Source: SABI01 sp963663665 (GTDB lineage Bacteria > Spirochaetota > Spirochaetia > Sphaerochaetales > Sphaerochaetaceae). Taken from it: 64,000 nt of DNA. The stretch is taken from contig CAXXKP010000001.1 of NCBI GenBank assembly GCA_963663665.2, positions 1,054,001-1,118,000 on the forward strand, read 5' to 3'. Shown here one piece after another: positions 1 to 9,569 of the stretch (position 1 is its first letter; every line of letters starts with the position of its first letter). The translations under genes were made by a program, and so were the position numbers. Below the pieces are notes generated by a model. That model made no database searches. It was not told the DNA's origin and saw nothing but the letters and a program-made list of their open reading frames with translations.

Positions 1-44
1 TAGAAAACTATTCTAATTTTTATGTTTCCTTAAAAGGGGGGTAT

Positions 45-1031
45 ATGAAAAAAACTCTATGTGTATTGATGGTACTGGTTATACTGGGTACAGGTGCTCT
101 ATTTGCCAGTGGTCAGCAGGAGTCAGGTTTGACCAAGGTGGGTATTGTAAATCTACCACCAGAAGAATCCGGTTATCGGCAGGCTAATGTTGAAGCCATG
201 AACAGTGTGTTCTCAGAAGCAAATGGCTATGACGCAAAACAGACCAACACAGGCGACAACAGCGAACAGATTGCTGCAGCGAAAGGGTACATTCGAGACG
301 GAGTGGATTATCTCCTCATCTCAGCCGCAAACGCTTCTGGATGGGATGACACATTGAAGGCTGCAAAAGATGCAGGCATACAGGTAATTCTTTTTGACCG
401 TTCGATTGATACGGACGAATCCAATTTTAAGGCAGCTCTTCTCTCGGATATGGCTTACGAAGGTGAGAAAGCAGTAGAATGGGTGTTGAGCCTAGGTCTT
501 GATAAGATCAATCTTATCCTTATTCGTGGACAGATGGGTTCTGCAGCTGAGATAGGTCGTAGCGCAGCAGTGCTCAATGCTGCAAAAGCAGGGAAACTCA
601 ATGTAGTTGCCGATGGGACAGGTGGAGATAGTTGGAGTCTTGAGGAAGCCCGCAAAGTTGTTGAAGCCGCAATAGCTGCAGGCAAGAGTTTTAACGTCAT
701 CTATGCGGAAAACGATGGTATGGCACAAGGTGCTGTTCAGGCGCTCGAAGCAGCTGGAATAAGCCATGGTAAGAACGGCTTGGTCAAAATAATTGGGTTT
801 GACTTTAACCGATTTGCACTTAGGAATGTACAAGCTGGTTACTGGGATGCCGATATGCAGTGTAATCCACGTCAGGCAGCCGAGATTTCCAGATGGATTA
901 AAAGTGGTAATCTCCCTACAGGAATTATCTATCAGGAAGAACTACTCTTTACTACTGAAACGATAACCGACGCAGATATCGATAATTGGGGGATCAATGC
1001 AGATCCTGGTAAAGGTGTGGTTACAAGGTAG
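45..1031 (+). CDS. Periplasmic sugar-binding protein of a YtfQ-type ABC importer
   Basis: Substrate-binding protein of the ribose/galactofuranose class (periplasmic binding protein type 1 fold), 328 aa. Residues 1-22 form a signal peptide ending near LFAS-GQQES, a junction common in spirochaetes; there is no lipobox cysteine, so it should be a soluble periplasmic protein. The segments with GWDDTLKAAKDAGI and LFDRSID resemble E. coli YtfQ. The ATG at 45 follows a G-rich Shine-Dalgarno at 34-41. It is the first gene of a binding protein, ATPase and two-permease series on the plus strand. The substrate cannot be fixed from sequence; galactofuranose or a pentose is most likely from the partner subunits. 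Confidence 0.9.
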   Translation: MKKTLCVLMVLVILGTGALFASGQQESGLTKVGIVNLPPEESGYRQANVEAMNSVFSEANGYDAKQTNTGDNSEQIAAAKGYIRDGVDYLLISAANASGWDDTLKAAKDAGIQVILFDRSIDTDESNFKAALLSDMAYEGEKAVEWVLSLGLDKINLILIRGQMGSAAEIGRSAAVLNAAKAGKLNVVADGTGGDSWSLEEARKVVEAAIAAGKSFNVIYAENDGMAQGAVQALEAAGISHGKNGLVKIIGFDFNRFALRNVQAGYWDADMQCNPRQAAEISRWIKSGNLPTGIIYQEELLFTTETITDADIDNWGINADPGKGVVTR

Positions 1032-1069
1032 GTATCTGTAAAAAGTTACCATCACCACCATGCTATGTG

Positions 1070-1111
1070 TGCAGTGCGGTGTGCGGATATAGTTCTGCAT
1101 ACCGCATTGTG
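1070..1111 (+). other. Intercistronic stem-loop between binding protein and ATPase genes
   Basis: Bases 1070-1087 pair with 1094-1111 in a helix of about 18 pairs including several G-U pairs, leaving a 6-nt loop. No T-run follows, so it is not a classical terminator. Such hairpins after the binding-protein gene of ABC operons commonly protect the upstream message and lower downstream expression; that role is inferred here. Confidence 0.6.
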
Positions 1112-1148
1112 GTCAGTTTGTACAGTATCAGTATAAGGAGATCTTTGA

Positions 1149-2666
1149 TTGTTGTCAGAAACCATACTCGAAATGAAGGATATTAGCAAATCCTTTCCAG
1201 GGGTCAAAGCTCTGGATAACGTTAACTTTAAGCTCCATAAGGGTGAGATTCATGCCCTCATGGGCGAAAATGGGGCCGGGAAGTCCACACTGATTAAAGT
1301 CATTACCGGGGTCTACGAAAAGGATACAGGCTTGATTACCTTACATGGAGAGCCAATCCACTTCAAGACGCCGCAGGAAGCACAAAATATGGGAATTGGT
1401 ACGGTCTATCAGGAAATAATGCTGTGCCCTAATTTAACCGTGGCTGAGAATATGTTTATTGGTCGCTCTCGGAACCCAATCGTTCAATGGAAGCAAATGA
1501 ACGAAAAGGCGACACAGTTGCTTGACTCCCTCGGTATTCCGGCAAGTCCGGTCCAGGAACTTACAAGCTGTTCGCTTGCAGTACAGCAGATGATTGCGAT
1601 TGCCCGGGCGGTGGATATGGACTGCAAGATTCTCATTCTGGACGAACCGACATCCTCCCTTGATGAAGACGAGGTACATAAACTCTTCGTGCTCATGCGT
1701 GAGCTGAAAGCTCGGGGCGTGGGAATTATATTTATAACTCACTTTCTCGAACAGGTATACGAAATCAGCGACAGGGTTACAGTGCTTCGTAATGGTAAGT
1801 TAATCGGCGAATATGAAACAGCATCACTTTCCCAGATTGAACTTATCTCGAAGATGTTGGGTAACGAACTTGAGGATATCACAAAAATAAAAAAACATGA
1901 GCCACTTGTATCCGAGACCACCATTCCAGTCTTTGAAGGTATAGGGCTTTCGAGTACCGCAGGGGTAAGGCCATTCAACTTTACGATACAAAAAGGCGAG
2001 GTGAACGGTTTCGCCGGCCTGCTCGGGTCTGGGCGTAGTGAAAGCGTACGTGCTATTTTCGCTGCCGACAAAGTGACTGGAGGTGAAGTCCGAATGAATG
2101 GTAAGAGGGTAAAGATCAAAACGCCCCTGCACGCCATAAAACAGGGAATCGGATATCTGCCGGAGGACCGCAAGGGTGATGGGATAATCGATGACCTTTC
2201 GGTACGTGACAATATTATTCTAGCTCTACAGGTCCTGAAAGGCTTTTTCAAACCTTTTTCTTTGAAACAGGCGGAGGCATTCGCCGACGAGTATATTAAG
2301 AAATTAAACATCAAGACTCCGACCCCCAGTACACCAATCAAATCACTTTCCGGAGGCAACCAGCAGAAGGTCATTCTAGCTCGCTGGCTACTTACAAACC
2401 CAGAATACCTGATCCTAGATGAACCAACCCGGGGAATTGATGTTGGAACAAAGGTCGAGATTCAGAAACTTGTGATTAAGCTCGCTGATGGTGGAATGAG
2501 CCTAACATTCATATCTTCGGAAATTGACGAGATGCTCCGAACCTGTTCCCGATTGATAGTCATGAAAGATCGTGAAATCGTAGGAGAACTCAAGGGAACA
2601 GATTTGACAGGAAACGATGTCATGAATGTAATAGCCCAGGGAGGAGAGAACATATGCGCAAATTGA
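1149..2666 (+). CDS. ytfR: Sugar ABC transporter ATP-binding protein, YtfR-like
   Basis: Tandem-domain ATPase of the RbsA/MglA/YtfR class, 505 aa. The first nucleotide-binding domain has Walker A GENGAGKST near residues 40-48 and Walker B LILDEPTSSLD. The second has the signature LSGGNQQKV and LILDEPTRGID. As in YtfR, the first-domain signature is degenerate (SLAVQQMIAIARA) and the second domain lacks a proper Walker A (LLGSGRSES), which is normal for this class. The start is TTG at 1149, set by AAGGAG at 1135-1140 with 8-nt spacing. It overlaps the next gene by 13 nt, so translation is likely coupled. Confidence 0.92.
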   Translation: MLSETILEMKDISKSFPGVKALDNVNFKLHKGEIHALMGENGAGKSTLIKVITGVYEKDTGLITLHGEPIHFKTPQEAQNMGIGTVYQEIMLCPNLTVAENMFIGRSRNPIVQWKQMNEKATQLLDSLGIPASPVQELTSCSLAVQQMIAIARAVDMDCKILILDEPTSSLDEDEVHKLFVLMRELKARGVGIIFITHFLEQVYEISDRVTVLRNGKLIGEYETASLSQIELISKMLGNELEDITKIKKHEPLVSETTIPVFEGIGLSSTAGVRPFNFTIQKGEVNGFAGLLGSGRSESVRAIFAADKVTGGEVRMNGKRVKIKTPLHAIKQGIGYLPEDRKGDGIIDDLSVRDNIILALQVLKGFFKPFSLKQAEAFADEYIKKLNIKTPTPSTPIKSLSGGNQQKVILARWLLTNPEYLILDEPTRGIDVGTKVEIQKLVIKLADGGMSLTFISSEIDEMLRTCSRLIVMKDREIVGELKGTDLTGNDVMNVIAQGGENICAN

Positions 2667-3757
2667 TAACTAACTTTTCTCAGTTGTTTCTCCCCATCTC
2701 GGTGATGATGCTACTCATTATCATCAACCTAATAAAGGGCACCGATTATTTCAGCATCACTGTGGTAAACGGAGCATTGTACGGGAATATACCGAATATC
2801 TTGTTTGGAGCTTCTGAGTTGGTCATCTTGTCTATTGGTATGACCCTAGTAACTGCAGCTTCACAAGGGCAGGACATAAGCATAGGCGTAAGTGCCACAA
2901 TATCTTCTGCCGTATTTGTCCTATTCGTTTTGCATTCCGCTGAGGTCACATTGCTTACGATAGTGGCGGGTTTTCTTTTAAGTTGTGTTGCAGGCTTAGT
3001 TCTCGGTGCATTCAACGGCACCCTAGTTTCAGTATTCAAAGTTCAACCAATGGTTGCATCCCTCATCCTGTTCACGGGGGGTAGGTCCATTGCCTTTATG
3101 ATTGACGGTAAATTATCTCCCATTTTAGCTAATGATATATCGAATCAAATTGGTACTGTAATACCGGGAGTACCAATACAGACTCCAATAATCCTGACTG
3201 TTGCATTCATTGTGCTTATTGCCGTACTGTTCAAGACCACGAATCTTAGACTCTATGTAGAAACTGTGGGAATCAACCCGAATGCTGCACGTCTGAACGG
3301 TATTAATCCGAAAAAAATTATATTTCTGACCTTCTTGATTATGGGAATCTGCACTGCAGTTGCAGGTTTCATCGCAGTGAACAAGGCAGGACGGCACGAC
3401 AGCGTCAACCTGCTCAAACTTATTATGATGGATGCGATTCTAGCAGTGGCAATAGGCGGAAACTCGCTAATCGGTGGAAAGTTCAGCATTACCGGTTCTA
3501 TAATCGGTGCATACACTATAGAGATGCTGAACAGGACCCTGCTTAGACTTGAGATAGAACCTGCTATGATTAAGGTCTTCAAGGCGGCCTTCATTATCAT
3601 TCTCATGGTAATTGCATCACCCGTAGTCAGAGTTTTTGTCAGGAAAGCTTTGGACAGGGTTCAAACATGGAGGCGTAGTATTGGCCCCTTCAAAGGGAGT
3701 AATCCAGTAGATTCAATGATTTCCACTATGAATACAGTCGGGAAGAAGGAGGAATAG
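2654..3757 (+). CDS. ytfT: Sugar ABC transporter permease, YtfT-like
   Basis: Inner-membrane permease of the BPD_transp_2 family, 367 aa with about 8-10 hydrophobic segments. Motifs shared with E. coli YtfT include SIGMTLV, the EAVGIN-like ETVGINPNAARLNGIN loop and the DAILAVAIGGNSLIGGKF segment. It begins inside the end of the ATPase gene and is followed one nucleotide later by the second permease, so the two should form a heterodimeric channel as YtfT and YjfF do. The hydrophilic C-terminal tail of about 35 residues is longer than usual. Confidence 0.9.
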   Translation: MRKLITNFSQLFLPISVMMLLIIINLIKGTDYFSITVVNGALYGNIPNILFGASELVILSIGMTLVTAASQGQDISIGVSATISSAVFVLFVLHSAEVTLLTIVAGFLLSCVAGLVLGAFNGTLVSVFKVQPMVASLILFTGGRSIAFMIDGKLSPILANDISNQIGTVIPGVPIQTPIILTVAFIVLIAVLFKTTNLRLYVETVGINPNAARLNGINPKKIIFLTFLIMGICTAVAGFIAVNKAGRHDSVNLLKLIMMDAILAVAIGGNSLIGGKFSITGSIIGAYTIEMLNRTLLRLEIEPAMIKVFKAAFIIILMVIASPVVRVFVRKALDRVQTWRRSIGPFKGSNPVDSMISTMNTVGKKEE

Positions 3758-3758
3758 G

Positions 3759-4856
3759 ATGGCATCTTTAAACGTAATCAAACCAAAAGCAAGACTATCG
3801 AATTCGAATATTCTGTTTCTCATAGCTGCGGTGATATTTGTATTGATGTATATGTTAGCAATTATCAGCTTTCCAGGCAGTTTCATGCAGGTCCAGACCT
3901 TTTTTGACTTGTTTAACTTAAATGCTCCGCTCATCATCATGACACTGGGTTTGAGTATCGTCATGATTGGGGGCGGTATCGACATTTCTATAGGCGCAGT
4001 ATGCGGGCTGGTAACCATGGCCTGTGCTGTCTCACTGGAATCTAGGATGGGGAGCATTGGGGAAGCGGTACTTGTTGCACTGGGCATAGGTGTTGCATTC
4101 GGACTCCTGCAGGGATATCTCATAGCCTATCTTGAGATTCAGCCGTTTATTATTACATTGTCAGGGTTGTTTCTCGCACAGGGGCTACTGACGACACTCC
4201 ATAAAGATCCGATCAATGTGACAATGCCTGCATTCGTGAGTTTGAGGGATTTTGAAATAGTGATTCCATGGCTTGGTATGAAAAACAGATTGGGTATTTT
4301 CATCCCGTGTGAAATTAAACCTGGCGTTATAGTAGTTGTGGTTCTTCTTGTCATCCTTGCAGCCCTGATGAAGTGGTCGCGTTTTGGGCGCAATGTCTAC
4401 GCCGTTGGTGGCAATAGCCATAGCGCTATGATGCTCGGTATCAATGTAAAGAGAACGATATTTCTCACATACGTAATTAGCGGATTGACGGCAGGTATTG
4501 CGGGTTTTGTGTACATAATGACAACAGGAGCTGGCAATGTCGGAAATGCGTCAGGAGCCGAAATGAAAGCAATAGCTTCGGCTATTATTGGCGGTACACT
4601 GCTCAATGGTGGCGTAGGAAACCTGCTTGGGGCTCCGATAGGTACGTTAATCCTTCTAGTAATCAACGAATTAATCCGTGCTGCGGGAGTTCAATCAAAC
4701 TTCCAAGCGATAGTAAGCGGACTACTTCTCTATTTCTTCATAGTGCTACAAAGTATTATCATGTCGTTGCGAAACAGGAGGAGATTCAGTTTTGTTCTAC
4801 CGCCTTGGCTACGGCTGTTAGGCAAGGAACAGACCAGTAATCTAGGGTCGCACTAA
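3759..4856 (+). CDS. yjfF: Sugar ABC transporter permease, YjfF-like
   Basis: Second BPD_transp_2 permease, 365 aa, closest by eye to E. coli YjfF: the segments LSIVMIGGGIDISIGAV, QPFIITLSGLFLAQG and AIASAIIGGTLLNGGVG match the YjfF pattern. Around ten membrane segments are visible. The gene begins one nucleotide after the previous stop and ends the operon; its stop lies 22 nt from the end of the convergent response-regulator gene, with no clear terminator between them. Confidence 0.9.
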   Translation: MASLNVIKPKARLSNSNILFLIAAVIFVLMYMLAIISFPGSFMQVQTFFDLFNLNAPLIIMTLGLSIVMIGGGIDISIGAVCGLVTMACAVSLESRMGSIGEAVLVALGIGVAFGLLQGYLIAYLEIQPFIITLSGLFLAQGLLTTLHKDPINVTMPAFVSLRDFEIVIPWLGMKNRLGIFIPCEIKPGVIVVVVLLVILAALMKWSRFGRNVYAVGGNSHSAMMLGINVKRTIFLTYVISGLTAGIAGFVYIMTTGAGNVGNASGAEMKAIASAIIGGTLLNGGVGNLLGAPIGTLILLVINELIRAAGVQSNFQAIVSGLLLYFFIVLQSIIMSLRNRRRFSFVLPPWLRLLGKEQTSNLGSH

Positions 4857-4878
4857 AGGCTGTAGAGGAACTCCTTTT

Positions 4879-6477
4879 TCAATTCAGGCATTTGGCTCCG
4901 GTTCTGAATTCCCGGGGCGAGATGCCTGTATGTTTCTTGAAAATAAAACTGAAATAATGGGGATCTCCAAATCCTACATCATACGCAATGTCTGCGCTTG
5001 TGAGAGTTGTCGTCAGCAGCAAGTCTTTTGATTTATTTATACGGACCTGTGTAAGATATTCAATGAAGGTTTCACCGGTTTCTTGGGAAAATATAGTGCT
5101 GAAATGATTTGGACTGACATGTACGACCGATGCTACTGAATGTAGAGAAATATCCTGATCGACGAAATGAAGATTTATATGTTGCTTTGCTTTCTGAATC
5201 ATTGCATAGTATTTTCCCGCTGATTTTGATTCCCTGAACTCTATGAAAGTATCCAGAATTAATCGCACTCCGTCACAGAAGGTCTCTTTTGAGCCCGCTA
5301 TTTCTGAAAGTTGCGTTTTTTGTGACAATGATGGAATAACCTCCTGAACATCACCACCAAGTTCATCGATGATTTTTGATATAGCCACCATAAGATCATA
5401 AAGAAGGTAATAGCCTATGAGAGTGGCCTGAAATGGTTTATCGCCTATCATGGTGATATACTGAGTAATAATCTCATCAATACCTGATTTCTTTACATAT
5501 TTAAGCTGCTCCGATATGGGGCTACCGTCCAATCTTAGAAAATCAATTTCGGAAAAGGAATTCAGATCATGCGTCCCGATTATCAGTTTCTGGCCGGTCT
5601 TAACAAGAAATTTTACTGCTTTTTCCGCATCAGCATACGATTGAGACAGACTTCCGATTCGTTCGACCGGAGAACCTATTCCAATTGCTACCATGCAGCT
5701 AGTGTTCCGTTCAACTTCGTATTTAATCGCCTGGCCTAATGTATAGGCAGTTTCTTCGAGTGATTCGGATACGAGCTGCATCAGCAGCAGGATAATAGAA
5801 TCCCTGCTTTGGGAAAAGCATATCAACTCATCCTGATTGTCTATAAGACTATTAATCTTGAGTTTAGCAGTAATTAGATCCGAATAGTTATCAGCGGAAG
5901 TGGAAAGCTTAATGATAGCGACAAGGTAGCCATGAGCGATGAGATCGATTCCCATATCACTTCCCTTCTCAAGTGCATCTTCCGTTTTGACAATTCCGGT
6001 CACTAAATCGCATAGCCAGCGCTCTCTAATCAGGTTTGAATTAGATTGTGCTTGTAGTTTCAGGTTTTCTATACTTAAAAGATGTATTTTCTCCTGTTCA
6101 ATCGTATCTACCAGTTTGTTAAGTGTTGAAAGCATATCTGATGCGGAAACAGGCTTGAGAATATATTCGTCAACACCGATTGATATAGCCTCTTGTGCGT
6201 ACTGAAATTCGTCGTGCCCTGAGATTATTATTATTTTTATCCAGGGAAGTATTTTTTTGATAATCCTTGAAAGGCTAAGTCCATCAACAAATGGCATTCT
6301 GATATCAGTAACCAGTATGTCGGGTTTCACATCTTTCATAATTGACAGAGCCATCTCACCATCTGAAGCTTCACCCACGAGAACAAACGGGCCACTCCCT
6401 GACTGGATGCTATTTCGTAGCCCTTCACGTACTACTATCTCGTCTTCTACAATAAAAACCTTATACATTGAATTCAA
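4879..6477 (-). CDS. AraC-family response regulator, YesN-like
   Basis: Response regulator of 532 aa. Residues 4-120 are a receiver domain with acidic pocket ED and phosphoacceptor Asp58 in TDIRMP; Lys near 108 lies in LKPVS. A middle region of about 280 residues is followed by two AraC-type helix-turn-helix motifs in the last 100 residues, ending GISPREFR. The start at 6477 overlaps the kinase by 17 nt; a second Met three codons on is possible. With the upstream kinase and binding protein it forms a sugar-sensing relay that most likely activates the convergent importer operon. Confidence 0.92.
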   Translation of the reverse strand: MNSMYKVFIVEDEIVVREGLRNSIQSGSGPFVLVGEASDGEMALSIMKDVKPDILVTDIRMPFVDGLSLSRIIKKILPWIKIIIISGHDEFQYAQEAISIGVDEYILKPVSASDMLSTLNKLVDTIEQEKIHLLSIENLKLQAQSNSNLIRERWLCDLVTGIVKTEDALEKGSDMGIDLIAHGYLVAIIKLSTSADNYSDLITAKLKINSLIDNQDELICFSQSRDSIILLLMQLVSESLEETAYTLGQAIKYEVERNTSCMVAIGIGSPVERIGSLSQSYADAEKAVKFLVKTGQKLIIGTHDLNSFSEIDFLRLDGSPISEQLKYVKKSGIDEIITQYITMIGDKPFQATLIGYYLLYDLMVAISKIIDELGGDVQEVIPSLSQKTQLSEIAGSKETFCDGVRLILDTFIEFRESKSAGKYYAMIQKAKQHINLHFVDQDISLHSVASVVHVSPNHFSTIFSQETGETFIEYLTQVRINKSKDLLLTTTLTSADIAYDVGFGDPHYFSFIFKKHTGISPREFRTGAKCLN

Positions 6478-7933
6478 CCTCTGGTACGCTGAAATAAACG
6501 GTAGTGCCCTCTTTATACCGGCTTACTATTTCCAATTTTGTGCTTGTATCATAATACAGCTCAAGCCTCTTGTTAACATTATACAAACCATAGACATTGC
6601 TCAAATCCTCGGGATCAGCCGAACCGCAGATCTGTTCCATGATATTCGCAAGTTGTTCTTCCGTCATTCCTATTCCATTGTCTTTTACCGAAAAACACAA
6701 GCGCTTGTTTTCACGCCATCCTTTCACTGTTAATAATCCACGGCCCCTTTTGTTTTTAATTCCATGGTACAATGCGTTTTCAACGAGAGGCTGGAGCACC
6801 AGTTTCAGGATTTGACAGTTTGCCATCTCAGGCAGATATTCAATTTCATAATCCAGTATATCTCTATATCTGATTTTCTGAATCGTCAGATAGCTTCTCA
6901 CATGTTCAAACTCCTCGCTAACCGTTAAGAAGTCTTTACCTTTATTGAGAGATATCCGGAAAAAGCTTGAAAAGGCGCGTGTTATGTCAATAACCTGATC
7001 GTTTTTCTTCTCTTCGGCAAGCCATACTATCGTATCAAATGTGTTATAGAGAAAATGCGGTGTGATCTGAGCCTGAAGGGCTTTCATCTCCGATTTCTGA
7101 AGGTTTTGCTGTTCTCGAACATTCTCTGCAATCAATGCTTGTATTTTGACCGCCATGATATTCAGGTTATCGGTCAGACCGTCAAGCTCGCTTACTTGAG
7201 GAAGTTTTACTCTGGCAGCGAAATCTCCCTCGGCAATTCTTTTTGACAGATTCTCAAGTCTTTTTATTGGATGATTGATACTTGCGGTCACGGAACGTTG
7301 TGTAAAAATAGCGAAGATAGTAACAATGAATACGGTAAAAATCTGAATGGCAGTAAGTATGAAGGTAATACGCTTATGGTGCTCATTTGTTATCGTTGCT
7401 GATTCTATTACGCGTACGATGAAATCCTGAAGGATGTCCGAGATAAGGGCGGATACTCCTCGAATTTCATCGAGGCTTTCTTCATTCTCACTCACCGGTG
7501 CTTGGTTTGCTATCTGATTTCCTAGTCGGTCTACATTGCGTCTCAGCGTTTCGACCGCACGACCCGCTACCTCAAGCATTTGTCGGTTCTCTCGCTCTTC
7601 AGTCGTTCTCATGATATCGTCTAGGCTCTCATTTATCCCATCAATAATATCGTACTGGCTACCTTCATCGAATTTTTTGTTCCCAGCTACGATATCCCAT
7701 ATCTCGTTGGAGATATCCATTTTTACCGTTTGGTTGAGACGATTTGTCTTGCTGACATTGGTTATAATAAGGTCATAGCGGACCATCTGGACAACAAATG
7801 AAACAATCGTAATAACTGGAGGTGTTATCATCAGGAGGATTATAATAACGTAGGAAATCTTAATTCTCTCTTTTATACTTGTACTTTTAAATACTGAGAA
7901 AATTTTATCAATAACGGATCTCTGACTCTTCAT
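6461..7933 (-). CDS. Sensor histidine kinase, YesM/LytS-like
   Basis: Membrane histidine kinase, 490 aa from the ATG at 7933. Two membrane segments flank a periplasmic domain of about 150 residues, then HAMP, a His_kinase domain with the phosphoacceptor in PHFLYNTFDTIVWL, and a HATPase_c domain with DNGIGM and an N-box ending in LVENALYHGI. A longer open frame reaches 8089 but would run through the end of the preceding gene; starting at 7933 leaves one nucleotide between the two genes. The periplasmic part probably receives the signal from the lipoprotein encoded just upstream. Confidence 0.9.
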   Translation of the reverse strand: MKSQRSVIDKIFSVFKSTSIKERIKISYVIIILLMITPPVITIVSFVVQMVRYDLIITNVSKTNRLNQTVKMDISNEIWDIVAGNKKFDEGSQYDIIDGINESLDDIMRTTEERENRQMLEVAGRAVETLRRNVDRLGNQIANQAPVSENEESLDEIRGVSALISDILQDFIVRVIESATITNEHHKRITFILTAIQIFTVFIVTIFAIFTQRSVTASINHPIKRLENLSKRIAEGDFAARVKLPQVSELDGLTDNLNIMAVKIQALIAENVREQQNLQKSEMKALQAQITPHFLYNTFDTIVWLAEEKKNDQVIDITRAFSSFFRISLNKGKDFLTVSEEFEHVRSYLTIQKIRYRDILDYEIEYLPEMANCQILKLVLQPLVENALYHGIKNKRGRGLLTVKGWRENKRLCFSVKDNGIGMTEEQLANIMEQICGSADPEDLSNVYGLYNVNKRLELYYDTSTKLEIVSRYKEGTTVYFSVPEVEFNV

Positions 7934-7934
7934 A

Positions 7935-8951
7935 TTAATACCCGCGGGGTTCAATGAGTGAAAGGTCATCGGTTTCATAGAAGACTTCTTCATGTACATA
8001 CTGCAGTCGCGGAATGTTTTCACCAGCTGCCAATCTTTCAGATAACTTGATAATTTCGGGACCGGTTTTAGGGTTGCATTCGATAACACAATTCACCTTG
8101 CCATCGCGAAGTGCATCAATGGCTGCCTGCTGTGCATCAATAGTAACAATGACAATGTCAGTACCAGGAAGAATGCCCTTCTCTTCCATTGCCTCGATAG
8201 CCCCAAGGGTCATTCCATCATTGTGGGAAAAAATAACGTCGATATCTTCATACTTCTCGAGAAATTCGACTGCCAGTTCGTATCCCTTTGAGCGGAGGAA
8301 ATCACCTGATTTGCTGTATATTATTCGGAACTCTGGATGTGTTTTTAGGACTTCTCTGAAGCCTTCAGCCCTCCCGAGAGCTACGGAAGATCCTTCTGTG
8401 CCGAACAATTCAACGATATTGATATATTTTTGGGTTTCGGTGAAACTCTCACTTTTGTTTTTAAACTTATCCAATACAAATAATCCAGCATTCCGACCTT
8501 CCTTCAGGCTGTCGGTACCTATAAATCCTGCATATAAAGATTGATCTTCAACATCTATCTTCCGGTCGGTAACCAGGACAGGAATACCAGCATCTCGAGC
8601 CTCCTGTAGTACATTATCCCAACCATCCGTAACAATCGGAACAAAGGCTATCACATCAACTTGATAAGCGATAAAGGAGCGTAATGCTTTTATCTGATTC
8701 TCCTGTTTCTGTTCGGCATTGGCATACACTAGTTGCACCCCCTGCTCAGCAGCGGCATCCTGAACTGAACGAGTGTTACAGGTTCTCCAGGCGCTTTCAG
8801 CACCGATTTGCGAAAAACCTACAATGATACCGTCATCTTCAATTTGAGAGGGATTACTTTTTTGAGCACTGCATCCTACCAGACAACATGTGATTATGAT
8901 AAAAATGATGAAGCGGAATTGCGTACGGATATGCTTTTTATCATGAATCAT
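7935..8951 (-). CDS. Sugar-binding lipoprotein, YtfQ-like sensor component
   Basis: Binding protein of 338 aa with a lipoprotein signal (CLVG-C27). The mature part is strikingly YtfQ-like: GFSQIGAESAWR, QKQENQIKALRSFIA, GWDNVLQEARDAGIPVLVTDR and SGDFLRSKG. It heads the binding protein, kinase and regulator operon rather than a transporter, so it probably presents bound sugar to the kinase, as XylFII does to LytS in clostridia (established for that family, inferred here). It is closer to YtfQ than the importer's own binding protein at 45-1031. AAGG lies 9 nt before the ATG. Confidence 0.88.
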   Translation of the reverse strand: MIHDKKHIRTQFRFIIFIIITCCLVGCSAQKSNPSQIEDDGIIVGFSQIGAESAWRTCNTRSVQDAAAEQGVQLVYANAEQKQENQIKALRSFIAYQVDVIAFVPIVTDGWDNVLQEARDAGIPVLVTDRKIDVEDQSLYAGFIGTDSLKEGRNAGLFVLDKFKNKSESFTETQKYINIVELFGTEGSSVALGRAEGFREVLKTHPEFRIIYSKSGDFLRSKGYELAVEFLEKYEDIDVIFSHNDGMTLGAIEAMEEKGILPGTDIVIVTIDAQQAAIDALRDGKVNCVIECNPKTGPEIIKLSERLAAGENIPRLQYVHEEVFYETDDLSLIEPRGY

Positions 8952-8982
8952 TGACAGAACCTTTTTGAGTGTGCATTAATTT

Positions 8983-9012
8983 ATTATACATTCACCACAC
9001 AAGAATTTACAA
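8983..9012 (-). promoter_or_regulatory. Sigma70-type promoter of the sugar-sensor operon
   Basis: On the minus strand there is TTGTAA (9012-9007), an 18-nt spacer and a perfect TATAAT (8988-8983), 32 nt before the binding-protein start codon at 8951. Confidence 0.55.
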
Positions 9013-9494
9013 GAAAAATAGAGGGGATCCGTCCACTCCCACAGGTATAAGTCTCTGTTTGCTGACAATACTGGGGAATTCGGTATTCTTGATGTGGACG
9101 ACTTACTGGAAGAAACATGATTACCATAGATTATTAAATTATTTGTATAGTGATTTTGTATTATAACGTCCATGAAAGATAATGTTAGGAAATCTATTTG
9201 ACAGAATTGAAAAGCAGATTTTCCTTTTAGCGAAGAGGGGACTGCCTTTTTTGCTTTGATATTAACTCAACTGCCTCTTGACAGCAGGAATACACCAAAG
9301 AAACGAAATCTACCTATTATCTAACATTTTGTTGGCTTTTTGAAAAACCTTGTTCTCTAGTAAAAGATATAGGTATTAAGTAAATAACCAAATTATTTTA
9401 AAGGTTCCAGAAATAAGACAATGATATTTAGTGGATCTTGTTCTATGACATTTATTGGTTTTAAAAAGGTGTAAAAGGTGTTCAAGATAAAATT
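9013..9494. other. AT-rich gap between sugar locus and polysaccharide locus
   Basis: No convincing gene. Short frames on both strands at 8969-9173 have no ribosome binding site or recognisable content. A plus-strand hairpin can be drawn at about 9213-9245 (GCAG with CTGC outside, CCTTTT with AAGAGG inside) followed by a T-run at 9246-9252; it could be a terminator, though no plus-strand gene is seen before it. Base composition drops visibly in this gap relative to 1-8951. Confidence 0.4.
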
Positions 9495-9524
9495 TTCATG
9501 CATCATGTGGATTTATGGTATAAT
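9495..9524 (+). promoter_or_regulatory. Extended -10 promoter ahead of the polysaccharide locus
   Basis: TGGTATAAT with -10 hexamer at 9519-9524 is an extended -10 element; the -35 (TTCATG, 9495-9500, 18-nt spacer) is poor. It lies 45 nt before the small frame at 9570 and probably drives it and the gene at 9694. Confidence 0.5.
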
Positions 9525-9569
9525 AACTGCTAATAAAGAAGTAGCCCATAACCCTACTTAGGAGTTTAT

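Noticed and set aside
6461..8089. 542-aa kinase starting at 8089
   Set aside because: The extra 52 residues overlap the preceding gene; ATG at 7933 leaves the normal 1-nt junction.
8969..9173. 65-aa frames on both strands
   Set aside because: No ribosome binding site and no recognisable sequence; typical chance frames in AT-rich DNA.
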